Source of the DNA: Runella sp. SP2
Lineage (GTDB): Bacteria > Bacteroidota > Bacteroidia > Cytophagales > Spirosomataceae
Direction of reading: 5' to 3'
DNA: 64,000 nt
Assembly (NCBI RefSeq): GCF_003711225.1
Contig: NZ_CP031030.1
Coordinates: 2,294,001-2,358,000 of the forward strand
The position numbers and the translations under genes are program-made. The notes beneath the pieces are model-generated. The model saw only the letters and a program-made list of their open reading frames with translations, searched no databases and was not told the DNA's origin. This document shows positions 1 through 7,469 of the stretch, piece after piece; position 1 is the first letter of the stretch; each line of letters starts with the position of its first letter.

Positions 1-173
1 TTGTAATTTCCTTCTGCATCCGTCACAACCCCAGCTCTCGTACTTTTTACGATTACGTTCACGCCAGGCAAAGCACCTTCGTCTTTTGAAGTAACCGTCC
101 CTTTGACAAACCTTTGGGCATATCCAACCCACGCGATTGTCATTAATGCTGATAAAAGTAGATATTTTTTCAT
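1..173 (-). CDS. SusC/RagA-type TonB-linked outer membrane protein, N-terminal fragment
   Basis: The first 57 residues of a gene that runs off the left edge. It begins MKKYLLLSALMTIAWVGYAQ, a typical signal peptide ending in A-Q, followed by the start of a carboxypeptidase-regulatory-like repeat (KGTVTSKDEGALPGVNV, then TRAGVVTDAEGNY). In Bacteroidota this N-terminal domain precedes the plug and beta-barrel of SusC-family receptors that import oligosaccharides or peptides with a SusD lipoprotein. A standalone CarboxypepD_reg surface protein is the alternative, because the plug and barrel lie outside the window. The start is the ATG at 173, immediately followed by Lys-Lys. Confidence 0.8.
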   Translation of the reverse strand, partial: MKKYLLLSALMTIAWVGYAQRFVKGTVTSKDEGALPGVNVIVKSTRAGVVTDAEGNY

Positions 174-1039
174 CTGGTAACAGTTTTGTTTTAGGTATTC
201 GTGTGATTCCTTTCACGCATTGCACCGACTGAACAGTTGCTAATCTATACTGGCCGCATTAGCATAAACTAACCATCCGAACAGTCGGGCAAGCGTGGCC
301 AAGCAAGAGGATTTTTCCTCCTTTATCTTTCGATTGAAAACAGCAAATGGAAAAGCCAAGCTTTTCGTTTGGGTTTCAATCTGAATGCCATTTTGGAATT
401 TCAAGTAACTGCGATACTCAGCGAGCAAACGTCCATAACCTCGTTTGCTTTCCTTGCAAGAAATACGGTGGTCTGCACAGAGACCTTTCAATTTTTATTG
501 TTGAAGCAACCCCTACAAGTGCGGCTCTGGAGTTTCTCAACTAGAAGAAAATTGTACTATTCCTTAGTTTGTTGACTCGAAAGTATATCATCATCTCCAA
601 ATTGCCAAATATATTTTAAAATATTTTGCAAAATATTCCTTATTTATCATTTTAATGCAATTATTTATTGATTTTACATTATTTTATTCTATATTATCAA
701 TCATTAACAAACTATTTACAACAGTAAAATTGCAAAATAAGCTTGTTTCTATTTAAAGCTATTTTGATTACATTTTTGATTTTTTACCATATTTTAGTTT
801 AATTTTTGATGTATATACGCCAAAATATTGATTTTTATCGATTTTTTAATTTAATTTTTTTAAAATATGTATTGACATTAAATTATATTTTTCTAATTTT
901 GCATCATCAAAGACGCAGTCACTTATTCACACCATTAGTATATATAGATAAGAATAAGTACTTCCGTTTTATCGCCGCCAAGCGAGAGTCCAGTTTTTCT
1001 TTTGGGAAACAAAACGAAAACCTTTTTACCGCTATCACT
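174..1039. other. Long intergenic region with an AT-rich half
   Basis: This 866-bp gap lies between the SusC-like start and the aminotransferase. The left part (about 174-590) has ordinary base composition and only short overlapping frames. An 83-codon minus-strand frame at 240..491 resembles no family I recognise and may be decayed coding sequence. From about 590 to 935 the DNA becomes strongly AT-rich with long A and T runs, the kind of flexible upstream DNA that carries a promoter. A good promoter match lies at 872..901. Confidence 0.6.
872..901 (+). promoter_or_regulatory. Bacteroidota-type promoter for the aminotransferase
   Basis: TTG at 872-874, a 19-nt spacer and TAATTTTG at 894-901 match the Bacteroidota sigma-ABfr consensus (TTTG at -33, TAnnTTTG at -7). 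Transcription would start near 908, leaving a leader of about 130 nt before the ATG at 1040. This argues against the longer reading frame that opens at 806, because its start would lie upstream of the promoter. Confidence 0.6.
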
Positions 1040-2224
1040 ATGTCTTTTATTGTAAATCGTCGGGATTGGTTAAAGTCTGGGCTATTGGCCTCTACAGGAC
1101 TTGCTTTGGGTTCAGCAACTACAGCTCAAGCGTCAACGACTTATTCATCACTTGGGATTTTTGATGTCTATGCTGAGCGCGAACGAGAAATTGTTCAAGA
1201 AGCCCTGTTGGCAGCGGCGCCGCAAGTGAAAGCGCGCTTGTCATCCAATGAAAACCCTTGGGGTCCCGCGCCAACGGCAATCAAAGCCATTGCCGACAAC
1301 GCACCAAAAGCCTTTTTGTACGCTGGCCCCGTAACTGCCGAGCTCAAAAAGACCATTGCAGACATGCACGGCGTAACAACCGACCAAGTGATGCTGGGGG
1401 CAGGTTCTTCGGAATTGTTGATGGCAAGCCTTTTATTGGCCGCCACCAAAGGAAAAGTGATGATGGCTGAAACTTGCTACATCTCTGGACGCGATGCCCG
1501 CGAAGATGGCGCGACAATGAAAACGGAAAAAGTGCCTTTGACCAAGGATTATCAATATGATTTGGAAGCGATGGCAACGCGCGTAAATAGCGAAACTAGC
1601 ATGATTTACGTGTGCAACCCCAACAACCCAACGGGTGTGATGTTGCCTTCGGCTAAATTAAAGTCTTTTTGCGATTCGGTTTCTCCCAAAGCAACGGTTT
1701 TGGTGGACGAAGCCTACATCGACTACGCACCCAATCCTGCCACGGATAGCATGGTAGAATGTGTTCGTAAAGGACAAAATGTACTCATCTTGCGTACGCT
1801 TTCTAAGCTCCACGGTTTTGCGGGCTTGCGAATTGGCTACGCTTTGGGGCAACCTGCTTTGTTGAAAGATTTACGCAAATTCTGCTCGGGCGGCTTTACC
1901 GTTTCTACCACTTCGGCAGCGGCGGCAACTGCGTCTTTTAAAGACAAAGCATTTCAGGACATGGTTTTAAAAAACACCATTGAATCTAAGAAATTCCTCT
2001 GCGACAGCCTTACTTCAATGGGATACAGTTATTTACCTTCATCAGCAAACTTCGTTTTATTTCCCATCAAAATGAAAGGGCCGATGCTCCTTCAAAAAAT
2101 GATGGCTGAGGGCGTCAGTGTTAAAAGTTGGTTTTTTGACCAACAACACTGGTGCCGCGTAAGCATCGGAACCATGGACGAAATGAAAGCCTTTAAAGAT
2201 GCTTTTGCAAAATCGGTCAGCTAA
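1040..2224 (+). CDS. Tat-exported PLP-dependent aminotransferase, histidinol-phosphate aminotransferase-like
   Basis: A 394-aa fold-type I aminotransferase. The start at 1040 puts a twin-arginine signal at the very N-terminus (NRRDWLKSGLLASTG, residues 6-20, then a hydrophobic run and AQA), so the folded, cofactor-loaded enzyme is probably exported to the periplasm. Family motifs follow: SSNENPWGP near 68, CNPNNPTG, VDEAYIDYA and the PLP lysine K256 in TLSKLHGFAGLRIGYA. These are HisC-type signatures, but an exported enzyme cannot serve cytoplasmic histidine synthesis, so the substrate is unknown. The frame is open back to 806, but that extension is AT-rich, lacks family similarity and overlaps the promoter. 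The Hint-domain gene follows after 6 bp and is probably co-transcribed. Confidence 0.85.
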   Translation: MSFIVNRRDWLKSGLLASTGLALGSATTAQASTTYSSLGIFDVYAEREREIVQEALLAAAPQVKARLSSNENPWGPAPTAIKAIADNAPKAFLYAGPVTAELKKTIADMHGVTTDQVMLGAGSSELLMASLLLAATKGKVMMAETCYISGRDAREDGATMKTEKVPLTKDYQYDLEAMATRVNSETSMIYVCNPNNPTGVMLPSAKLKSFCDSVSPKATVLVDEAYIDYAPNPATDSMVECVRKGQNVLILRTLSKLHGFAGLRIGYALGQPALLKDLRKFCSGGFTVSTTSAAAATASFKDKAFQDMVLKNTIESKKFLCDSLTSMGYSYLPSSANFVLFPIKMKGPMLLQKMMAEGVSVKSWFFDQQHWCRVSIGTMDEMKAFKDAFAKSVS

Positions 2225-2230
2225 AAAGTC

Positions 2231-3136
2231 ATGAGATTTATTCCCTTTGTTTTAGTCGCTGTCAGTTGGGCAACGTTTGCTCAGGAAAGGCAGCAAGGAA
2301 TGACTTTGGCTGAATTTGATAAAGCAAAAACCGTAGAGATTCGTAGTGGCTCCCCAAAAAAACATTTTCGGAGCCACGGCCTCTCCTATCGTCAGCACGA
2401 AACCCCGCAGTCGTTTCAGTTTAACGATGGCGTGGAACACAAGGTGTCGTTTTATGACATTTCGGAACGTACTGGCCAAAGCGCACTTGGACAACTGGTC
2501 GTGTATTCGTCGCAAAACCGCCTCGTAACGCTCGTTTTACCCAACGAAACTTCGTCTAAAACGGTCAAGGATAATTTCTTAGCTGACTTAAAAGCCCAAA
2601 GCCTCACCAACGACGGACTAGGTATCTGTTTTGCTTTAGCATTAGGCCAAGCTACACCTCGCACAAACAGCGCTTTGGCTCATCCTCAGGAATTTTGTTT
2701 TCCTGCCGAGACTTTTGTCAACCTCGTGGATGGTACCGAAAGGAAAATTTCGGGCATTAAAGTTGGTGATGAAATTACGGGCATAAGTGCCAATCGGGTT
2801 GAAAAAGTGGTTGTCAATGAAGGCGTTTTTTCGCTTACGCGCCTGCTTGTTCGTCCCAACGGGCAAGCGTGGGTAAGTACGCGCAATGAAAGTGGTTTGC
2901 TTTCTTTGGAAGTAACGCCCAACCATCCTGTACTGACGCTGCTGGGTGAAAAACGCGTAGAAAACTTGCAAAAAGGCGACTGGCTCTTTGTTCGAGACGC
3001 GGTTACAGGAAGGTACCTGACGGCTGAATTGACCAACATTGCTCCAGCTTTCCGAACCGTTGACAAAGTGTATCACTTACAAACTGAAGGCGGCACCTAC
3101 GAAGCCGAAAATATTGTCGTACTGAACAAGCACTAG
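2231..3136 (+). CDS. Secreted Hint-domain (hedgehog/intein-like) protein
   Basis: A 301-aa protein with a signal peptide (MRFIPFVLVAVSWATFAQ), an N-terminal region of about 135 residues that I do not recognise, and a C-terminal Hint domain from about 154. Hint features are the first-position Cys C156 in EFCFPAETFV, the block-B-like TPNHPVLT (229-236) carrying the conserved Thr and His, and the last strands YHLQTEGGTYEAENIVVLNKH. Hint domains perform an N-S acyl shift at their first Cys and can cleave or ligate their N-terminal partner. Here the residue normally His before the terminal Asn is Leu (VLN), so full intein splicing is unlikely, while N-terminal thioester chemistry could persist. 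No C-terminal extein exists. It probably shares a transcript with the preceding aminotransferase. Confidence 0.75.
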   Translation: MRFIPFVLVAVSWATFAQERQQGMTLAEFDKAKTVEIRSGSPKKHFRSHGLSYRQHETPQSFQFNDGVEHKVSFYDISERTGQSALGQLVVYSSQNRLVTLVLPNETSSKTVKDNFLADLKAQSLTNDGLGICFALALGQATPRTNSALAHPQEFCFPAETFVNLVDGTERKISGIKVGDEITGISANRVEKVVVNEGVFSLTRLLVRPNGQAWVSTRNESGLLSLEVTPNHPVLTLLGEKRVENLQKGDWLFVRDAVTGRYLTAELTNIAPAFRTVDKVYHLQTEGGTYEAENIVVLNKH

Positions 3137-3161
3137 CATTCCGAACCCTTCTATATACAAG

Positions 3162-3212
3162 AACTGTCTTAAAAAGAAAGGGCGCTCTCCAGCGCCCCCT
3201 TTTTAGACAGTT
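3162..3212. terminator. Bidirectional intrinsic terminator
   Basis: Inner stem GGGCGCT (3180-3186) pairs with AGCGCCC (3191-3197) across a CTCC loop. An outer stem AACTGTCT (3162-3169) pairs with AGACAGTT (3205-3212). A and T tracts lie on either side of the inner stem. It separates the convergent Hint-protein and deacetylase genes and can serve both. Confidence 0.85.
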
Positions 3213-3222
3213 TCTTTTTTTA

Positions 3223-4074
3223 TTACTTCCCCGCCATTGCCTCTTTGATACTTATAAGTTTGATACCACGCTCGGCAACGACTTTTTTTACTTCAGCACT
3301 CGTAAAAGCGCGCGTCACCCCTTCGCGGTCGTAGGCGACGTTTTCGTAGCCCACGTGTCCTACGCCTTTCATGTCTCCCGAATCATAACCTGGGTGTTCG
3401 ACCAAAAAGTGCGTTCCTGCGGGGAGGTTTTTGAGGATTTCAACCAAATCTTTTTCCTTTTGTTCGGGCGATTTATCGGCCCCGCCAAACCCACGAACGT
3501 ACTGAACGTCTTTTGGCATTTGAATGGGTAAATTATATTCTTTCGACAAACGCTCTACCATCGTTTTTACCTCGGGGGTAGCGTTGGTGCAGCCCATGTG
3601 CGCCGATAAGTGACTTGCCCACGGCAAATGCTTTTTGACGAGTTCGATTTGCGCCCGAAATTCGCGTTCTACTTCAGCTACGTTGATGGTTTTTTGAAGC
3701 AAATAGGGGCTGTCTCTTAATTTTTTGTTTTCCCAAATGAACTGCGGAAAATACCCGTCGGCGTCCGTCAACGAAGGAGCTGACGTTAAGGGACGCCATT
3801 TTAAGTTTTCCCACTCGCTCGTCAAGCACAAATGCACGCCGACGTCGTAATTGGGCTGGGTTTTAAGCATTTTCACGGCTTCCATAAACCACGGGGCGGT
3901 GGCGAGGATTTCAACCGAACGACTGATTCCATTGGTATAGACTTTCATGCAGGCGTCGTTAGCCGTGTGACAAAATCCAATATCGTCCGAGCGAATAATC
4001 AGACGGATTTCGTTGGAGGTTTGGGCCAATAAGCCCTGAGTCAGGCATAATAATGCTAGGAGTATCTTTTTCAT
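3223..4074 (-). CDS. ChbG/YdjC-family carbohydrate deacetylase, exported
   Basis: A 283-aa protein. It has a signal peptide (MKKILLALLCLTQGLLAQ) and then the YdjC fold: IRSDDIGFCHTAN carries the metal-binding Asp pair, GVHLCLTSEW and LSAHMG supply the metal-binding histidines, and VEHPGYDSGDM lies near the C-terminus. YdjC/ChbG enzymes remove acetyl groups from N-acetylglucosamine-containing oligosaccharides. This copy is predicted to act in the periplasm on an unknown sugar. I chose the ATG at 4074 over the upstream in-frame ATG at 4116 because it places MKK and the hydrophobic core at the N-terminus. The S51 peptidase gene lies just upstream in the same orientation with a short gap, so the two may be one transcript. 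Confidence 0.82.
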   Translation of the reverse strand: MKKILLALLCLTQGLLAQTSNEIRLIIRSDDIGFCHTANDACMKVYTNGISRSVEILATAPWFMEAVKMLKTQPNYDVGVHLCLTSEWENLKWRPLTSAPSLTDADGYFPQFIWENKKLRDSPYLLQKTINVAEVEREFRAQIELVKKHLPWASHLSAHMGCTNATPEVKTMVERLSKEYNLPIQMPKDVQYVRGFGGADKSPEQKEKDLVEILKNLPAGTHFLVEHPGYDSGDMKGVGHVGYENVAYDREGVTRAFTSAEVKKVVAERGIKLISIKEAMAGK

Positions 4075-4121
4075 GGGTTTATTTTTTTCTCGCAGATGGG
4101 CGCAGATTAAATGCACGCTGA

Positions 4122-5114
4122 TTATTCGGTTATTGTGCCTTCGTTAGCAAACCAGTACGTCCACGTTTGGCCTTTGGGGAGTTTCCAAGTGTTTAGGTCA
4201 AAGCGCCCGTCTCCGTTGAGGGTCGCGGGGATTTTATACACTTTTACGGCTTTTCCGCCACGGTTCCACGTCAGTTTTTGTCCTGATTCGCAGCGCTCTG
4301 GTTTTTTTTTGTTGGCCATAATAAAATAAGCTGCTTGACTCCCAAAGACACGGGCAATGCCTTTTTCATCAATGCACACCGAAGTTTTTTCATCAACCCC
4401 AATTCCTTTGGCCTTCATTCCCCAATCTTGTTTCATTCTAGCCAAAAAAGCCAAATGCCGCCCGTGCCGACTGCGGTTGCTATAGTGAGTATCGGTAATG
4501 GTGTTTTTTAGGATTGGTATATCAATAAAACCGCCGTTTAAAAGTGTCATTTTGGGATGAAAAGGATTCGTTAGGGCTTCTTCCGAGTTGATACCGTCGT
4601 TGAGCGCGGCAAAACCTACTTCCCCCAAAATAGCGCAACCCGCACTCGTTCCACCGATAGGTGCTTTTTTGACGTGAATCAAATAATTGATGGCTTCTTC
4701 AACGGGGGTATCTTGCCAAAACTTTACATAATTTCCTTGGTCACCACCCGCAATAAAAAGAAGTTCGGCTTGCTTAATTCGCTGTCCAACAGCGGGATTC
4801 AACGCCAATTCTCGGTTGTTAATCAGCAATGTTTCTACCGAATTGACTCCACCTAAGCCATAAATAAAATCATTGTAGCCCGTAGCGCCACTGGCACGAA
4901 TAATGACGACATCGCCGCCTTTGGCATGTTCAATCATCCACTGCAAAGCTTCTTTGACATCGGTACTTCCGCCTCCTAACACAAAGCCCGTTTGGGTCGG
5001 GACGGTGACATCGGCCGTGTCGCCTACTATCCCAATGGAAGCAGGGGTAGCACCCTTTGTTTGGGCAAATAAGGTGGTTATTTTTAAAAATAGAAGTAAA
5101 CAAATCAAGCGCAT
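4122..5114 (-). CDS. Cyanophycinase-like S51-family serine peptidase, exported
   Basis: A 330-aa protein with an N-terminal signal (MRLICLLLFLKITTLFAQ). The peptidase family S51 fold is indicated by the nucleophile elbow GGTSAGC with S157, the preceding LLFIAGGDQGNYV, and DTHYSNRSRHGR, which supplies the family histidine. Family members include cyanophycinase and aspartyl dipeptidase. The exported, longer form is usual in Bacteroidota and its peptide substrate is unknown. The C-terminal 70 residues (KKPERCESGQKLTWNRGG onward) look like a small beta domain. The start at 5114 is preferred to that at 5144 because it begins the hydrophobic signal. The gene is divergent from the nuclease at 5228. 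Confidence 0.82.
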   Translation of the reverse strand: MRLICLLLFLKITTLFAQTKGATPASIGIVGDTADVTVPTQTGFVLGGGSTDVKEALQWMIEHAKGGDVVIIRASGATGYNDFIYGLGGVNSVETLLINNRELALNPAVGQRIKQAELLFIAGGDQGNYVKFWQDTPVEEAINYLIHVKKAPIGGTSAGCAILGEVGFAALNDGINSEEALTNPFHPKMTLLNGGFIDIPILKNTITDTHYSNRSRHGRHLAFLARMKQDWGMKAKGIGVDEKTSVCIDEKGIARVFGSQAAYFIMANKKKPERCESGQKLTWNRGGKAVKVYKIPATLNGDGRFDLNTWKLPKGQTWTYWFANEGTITE

Positions 5115-5227
5115 TGGGAGAGTAAGTTTAGATGAAGTGTACAAATAAAAGAGTTATTCCTTCGTTTTTTGTGTGCCGTGAAAAAAATAAGACCTTTGGG
5201 GTCGAATTTATTGTAAAATTTATTTGT

Positions 5228-6202
5228 ATGAATCTTTTCCGTTCGTTGGCTGTCCTTGCGCTGGTAGCTGTTGTTGTATCAAGTTGTGCTCCAGGTTACA
5301 CGCCTGTTACCAACCAAAGTCCGCATTTAGCCCTTGGAAATCCAAGTAATGCCCAAACCAATCCTTCGTCGTACGACAATTATTTATTGAACAAACCCCA
5401 ATTTGCGCTTTCGTACAACCGTTCCAAAGGCCATGCCAACTGGGTAGCGTGGGAGTTGTCGCCAAAATGGTTGGGAACGATTGACCGCCAAAACGATTTC
5501 CGTCCTGACGAAGCTTTGCCGCAAGATTGGCCTAAAATAAAACCCAGCGACTATTCAAGTTCAGGATTTGACCGTGGGCATTTGTGCCCGTCGGCCGACC
5601 GTACCAATTCGACGAGTAGCAATTCGAGCACTTTTTTGATGACTAATATGATTCCACAAGCGCCCGACCTCAACCGAGAAGCGTGGGAGCACTTGGAACA
5701 ATTTAGTCGGGAATTAGTCGAGAAAGGCTACAAACTGTACATAACAGCAGGTGCCTATGGCACAGGTGGCGAAGGAAGCAAAGGCACTGCTACGAAGCTC
5801 GACGATGTGGTCAATGTCCCTGCGCGGGTGTATAAAATCATCGTAGTATTGCCAGGAAATGCGTCGGTAAATGAAATCAATAGCTCCACGCCCGTAATTG
5901 CCGTCGATTTCCCGAACAAAAACAGTACGGTCAAGAACACAAGCTGGATTCGCTATATCACAACCGTGAGCGAATTGGAGAGAAAAACGGGCATGGATTT
6001 TTTCAGCAGTCTCCCCTCTTCTACCCAATCGGCACTCCAAAACGCACGATTTGACTACCGCAGCACGTCCATTAATGTTGACACCAGATGCAGCGTTTAT
6101 AACGGCAACTCTCTCTATATTGGCAAAAGTGGGGGCTGTTATTACCTCACGGCCAGTGGCAAAAAAACGTACGTTGACCGCGACTTATGCGACTGTAAAT
6201 AA
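5228..6202 (+). CDS. DNA/RNA non-specific endonuclease, lipoprotein
   Basis: A 324-aa NucA/Serratia-type beta-beta-alpha-metal nuclease. The N-terminal signal ends in the lipobox VSSC (C20), so the enzyme is probably a membrane-anchored lipoprotein outside the cytoplasm. The catalytic DRGH motif is D115-H118 (FDRGHLCPSADRT), followed by the metal-site helix TNMIPQAPDLNREAWEHLE. Such enzymes cut DNA and RNA without sequence preference, usually for nutrient scavenging. The last 45 residues form a Cys-containing tail (YIGKSGGCYYLTASGKK, then YVDRDLCDCK) resembling the small PBCV basic adaptor repeat, a possible binding module. Start 5228 was chosen over 5132 because it opens the lipoprotein signal. 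Confidence 0.88.
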   Translation: MNLFRSLAVLALVAVVVSSCAPGYTPVTNQSPHLALGNPSNAQTNPSSYDNYLLNKPQFALSYNRSKGHANWVAWELSPKWLGTIDRQNDFRPDEALPQDWPKIKPSDYSSSGFDRGHLCPSADRTNSTSSNSSTFLMTNMIPQAPDLNREAWEHLEQFSRELVEKGYKLYITAGAYGTGGEGSKGTATKLDDVVNVPARVYKIIVVLPGNASVNEINSSTPVIAVDFPNKNSTVKNTSWIRYITTVSELERKTGMDFFSSLPSSTQSALQNARFDYRSTSINVDTRCSVYNGNSLYIGKSGGCYYLTASGKKTYVDRDLCDCK

Positions 6203-6207
6203 GCGCT

Positions 6208-6630
6208 TTACTCTCCCCAAGCGGTTATCATTACTGTGCGAGCACCTCCATCGTTGCGGTGTTCGCACAAATAAATTCCCTGCCAAGTTCCTAGCGCTAA
6301 ACGCCCATTTCTTACGGGAATCAGCACCGAAGCACCTAACATTGAAGCTTTTAAATGCGCAGGCATGTCGTCAGAACCTTCGTAATCGTGGCGATAATCG
6401 GGGTCGTTTTCTGGGACGGCCTTGTTAAAAAACGTTTCAAAATCTTGACGAACCGTAGGGTCTGCGTTTTCATTGATGGTCAACGATGCTGACGTGTGTT
6501 GGATAAATACTTGGCACATTCCTACGGAGATTTCGCGCAGTTGCGGAAAAGCCTGCAAAACTTCGGCAGTTATGAGATGAAAGCCTCGTTTACGGGGTTT
6601 TAATTGGAGTTGTTGTTGAAAGAGTTTCAT
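6208..6630 (-). CDS. YjbQ/UPF0047 family protein
   Basis: A 140-aa protein covering the whole UPF0047 domain. Diagnostic segments are HTSASLTINENADPTV, DYEGSDDMPAHLKAS and the signature LGTWQGIYLCEHRN near the C-terminus, with the conserved histidines and aspartates of the predicted active site. The family is annotated as a secondary thiamine-phosphate synthase on genetic grounds in Escherichia coli, but its physiological reaction is not firmly settled. It is cytoplasmic, with no signal. It is convergent with the nuclease gene, the two stops being 5 bp apart. Confidence 0.9.
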   Translation of the reverse strand: MKLFQQQLQLKPRKRGFHLITAEVLQAFPQLREISVGMCQVFIQHTSASLTINENADPTVRQDFETFFNKAVPENDPDYRHDYEGSDDMPAHLKASMLGASVLIPVRNGRLALGTWQGIYLCEHRNDGGARTVMITAWGE

Positions 6631-6692
6631 TGAAGAATAAATGGCTAAATTATCAAACTGTAAAGATTGCTAAATTATATCCATCCTAAAAT

Positions 6693-6759
6693 CCCACGCC
6701 TTCAGGCTAGGGCTATATAATTGTTCAACACTTGCATTTCCCAACCTAAAGGCATGGGG
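6693..6759. repeat. Imperfect inverted repeat, REP-like
   Basis: The left arm CCCACGCCTTCAGGCTAGG (6693-6711) pairs imperfectly with CCAACCTAAAGGCATGGGG (6741-6759). This is the shape of REP-type palindromes mobilised by IS200-like tyrosine transposases. No transposase is encoded nearby. Confidence 0.5.
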
Positions 6760-6843
6760 TTTGTTGAAGAAAGTATAAAATGGCTATATTCGTGTATTAG
6801 TTTAAAACTTGTAGAGCCAAAAAATTTTTAGTAAATTCATTTC

Positions 6844-7314
6844 GTGAACAAGAGACAACATATTGAGCTTGACTTCTTGATAGATAAGTTAACCAACTCT
6901 ATTTAAAATATAGTAACTGTACGCGAACTTATCAAAAAATGTGCCTATAGGCACTACCTATTTGTAGTTATAGAGACCTATTTTCTTATTTTAGTGTGCC
7001 GTAGGTACACAACATCGCTTACAAGTAGTGTACCTACGGCACACCAAATCGGACAAACCCTCATTGTTCTACAAATGTTAAGCCTCTATGAGGCACAAAA
7101 CCAAGTACTTATCTTGAAAACTATTGCTTTTGCTTGCCGTCTATCTTTTCAAAGAGGACACGAAGGCAATATTTCGTTTTTATCAAAATCACAACTCATT
7201 GAACATTACGAAAAAACTCTTGGCGCCATCCATTTTGGGGGACGTATTATGATTATTGAAACGACGGCAGCCCTCAAACTAATTAATAAATATTTCAAAA
7301 ACACAAACTTATGA
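6844..7314 (+). pseudogene. Remnant of a small gene (GNAT-like or toxin-like), broken by a stop and a palindromic insertion
   Basis: A GTG at 6844 opens MNKRQHIELDFLIDKLTNSI, ended by TAA at 6904. One base change from GAA would restore the frame (next codons N-I-V-T-V). In the same frame the segment near 7095-7314 reads FACRLSFQRGHEGNISFLSK, then QLIEHYEKTLGAIHFGGR and MIIETTAALKLINKYF. From memory, the two pieces match the two ends of one small protein family of about 170 aa in Bacteroidota, with the middle missing and replaced by palindromic DNA (6941-7044). The family's function is uncertain to me; its C-terminal half resembles acetyltransferase folds. Its stop overlaps the next ORF (ATGA), as in coupled two-gene units. 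Probably non-functional. Confidence 0.6.
6941..7044. repeat. Palindromic element inside the pseudogene
   Basis: GTGCCTATAGGCAC at 6941-6954 is a perfect 14-bp palindrome. At 6994-7010 and 7028-7044 lies a perfect 17-bp inverted repeat (GTGTGCCGTAGGTACAC) around a 17-nt loop. The GTGCC/GGCAC cores of the two hairpins are related, so they may be two ends of one REP/BIME-like or miniature transposable element. The element replaces the middle of the host gene. Confidence 0.7.
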
Positions 7315-7463
7315 AAAAACAAATCATAGAACCCGATTTTATCGGTGGTCAGGGCGGATTAACTAAAGAAGAAGAAAATGCCCTATCAAAATACTTTGCA
7401 GATAAAAAAGTAAAAAACAAAAAAAGGATTAATGCACAGGCAGTACCCACTAAGATGTTTTAA
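7311..7463 (+). CDS. Small 50-aa protein, partner of the broken upstream gene
   Basis: The peptide starts MKKQIIEPDFIGGQGGLTKE, continues EENALSKYF and ends in a Lys-rich tail and VPTKMF. The EPDFIGGQG...LT.EEE..LS.YF pattern recurs, from memory, in short Bacteroidota ORFs placed directly after the gene family whose remnant lies upstream. The ATGA overlap indicates translational coupling in the intact ancestor. An antitoxin-like or accessory role would fit the arrangement but is only inference. With the upstream gene broken, this ORF may be an orphan. It ends 6 bp before the convergent AraC gene. Confidence 0.55.
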   Translation: MKKQIIEPDFIGGQGGLTKEEENALSKYFADKKVKNKKRINAQAVPTKMF

Positions 7464-7469
7464 CTCCCT

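Noticed and set aside
240-491. 83-codon minus-strand ORF possibly from a transposase
   Set aside because: I found no recognisable transposase motif or inverted repeats, and the codon pattern looks random. Kept only as a comment on the intergenic region.
806-1039. Upstream extension of the Tat aminotransferase
   Set aside because: It overlaps the promoter, is AT-rich and non-family-like, and would bury the Tat signal internally.
6941-7044. CRISPR repeats
   Set aside because: Two different palindromes with no regular spacers.
6844-7463. An intact toxin-antitoxin operon
   Set aside because: The first gene has a stop and lacks its middle. It can only be called a remnant.
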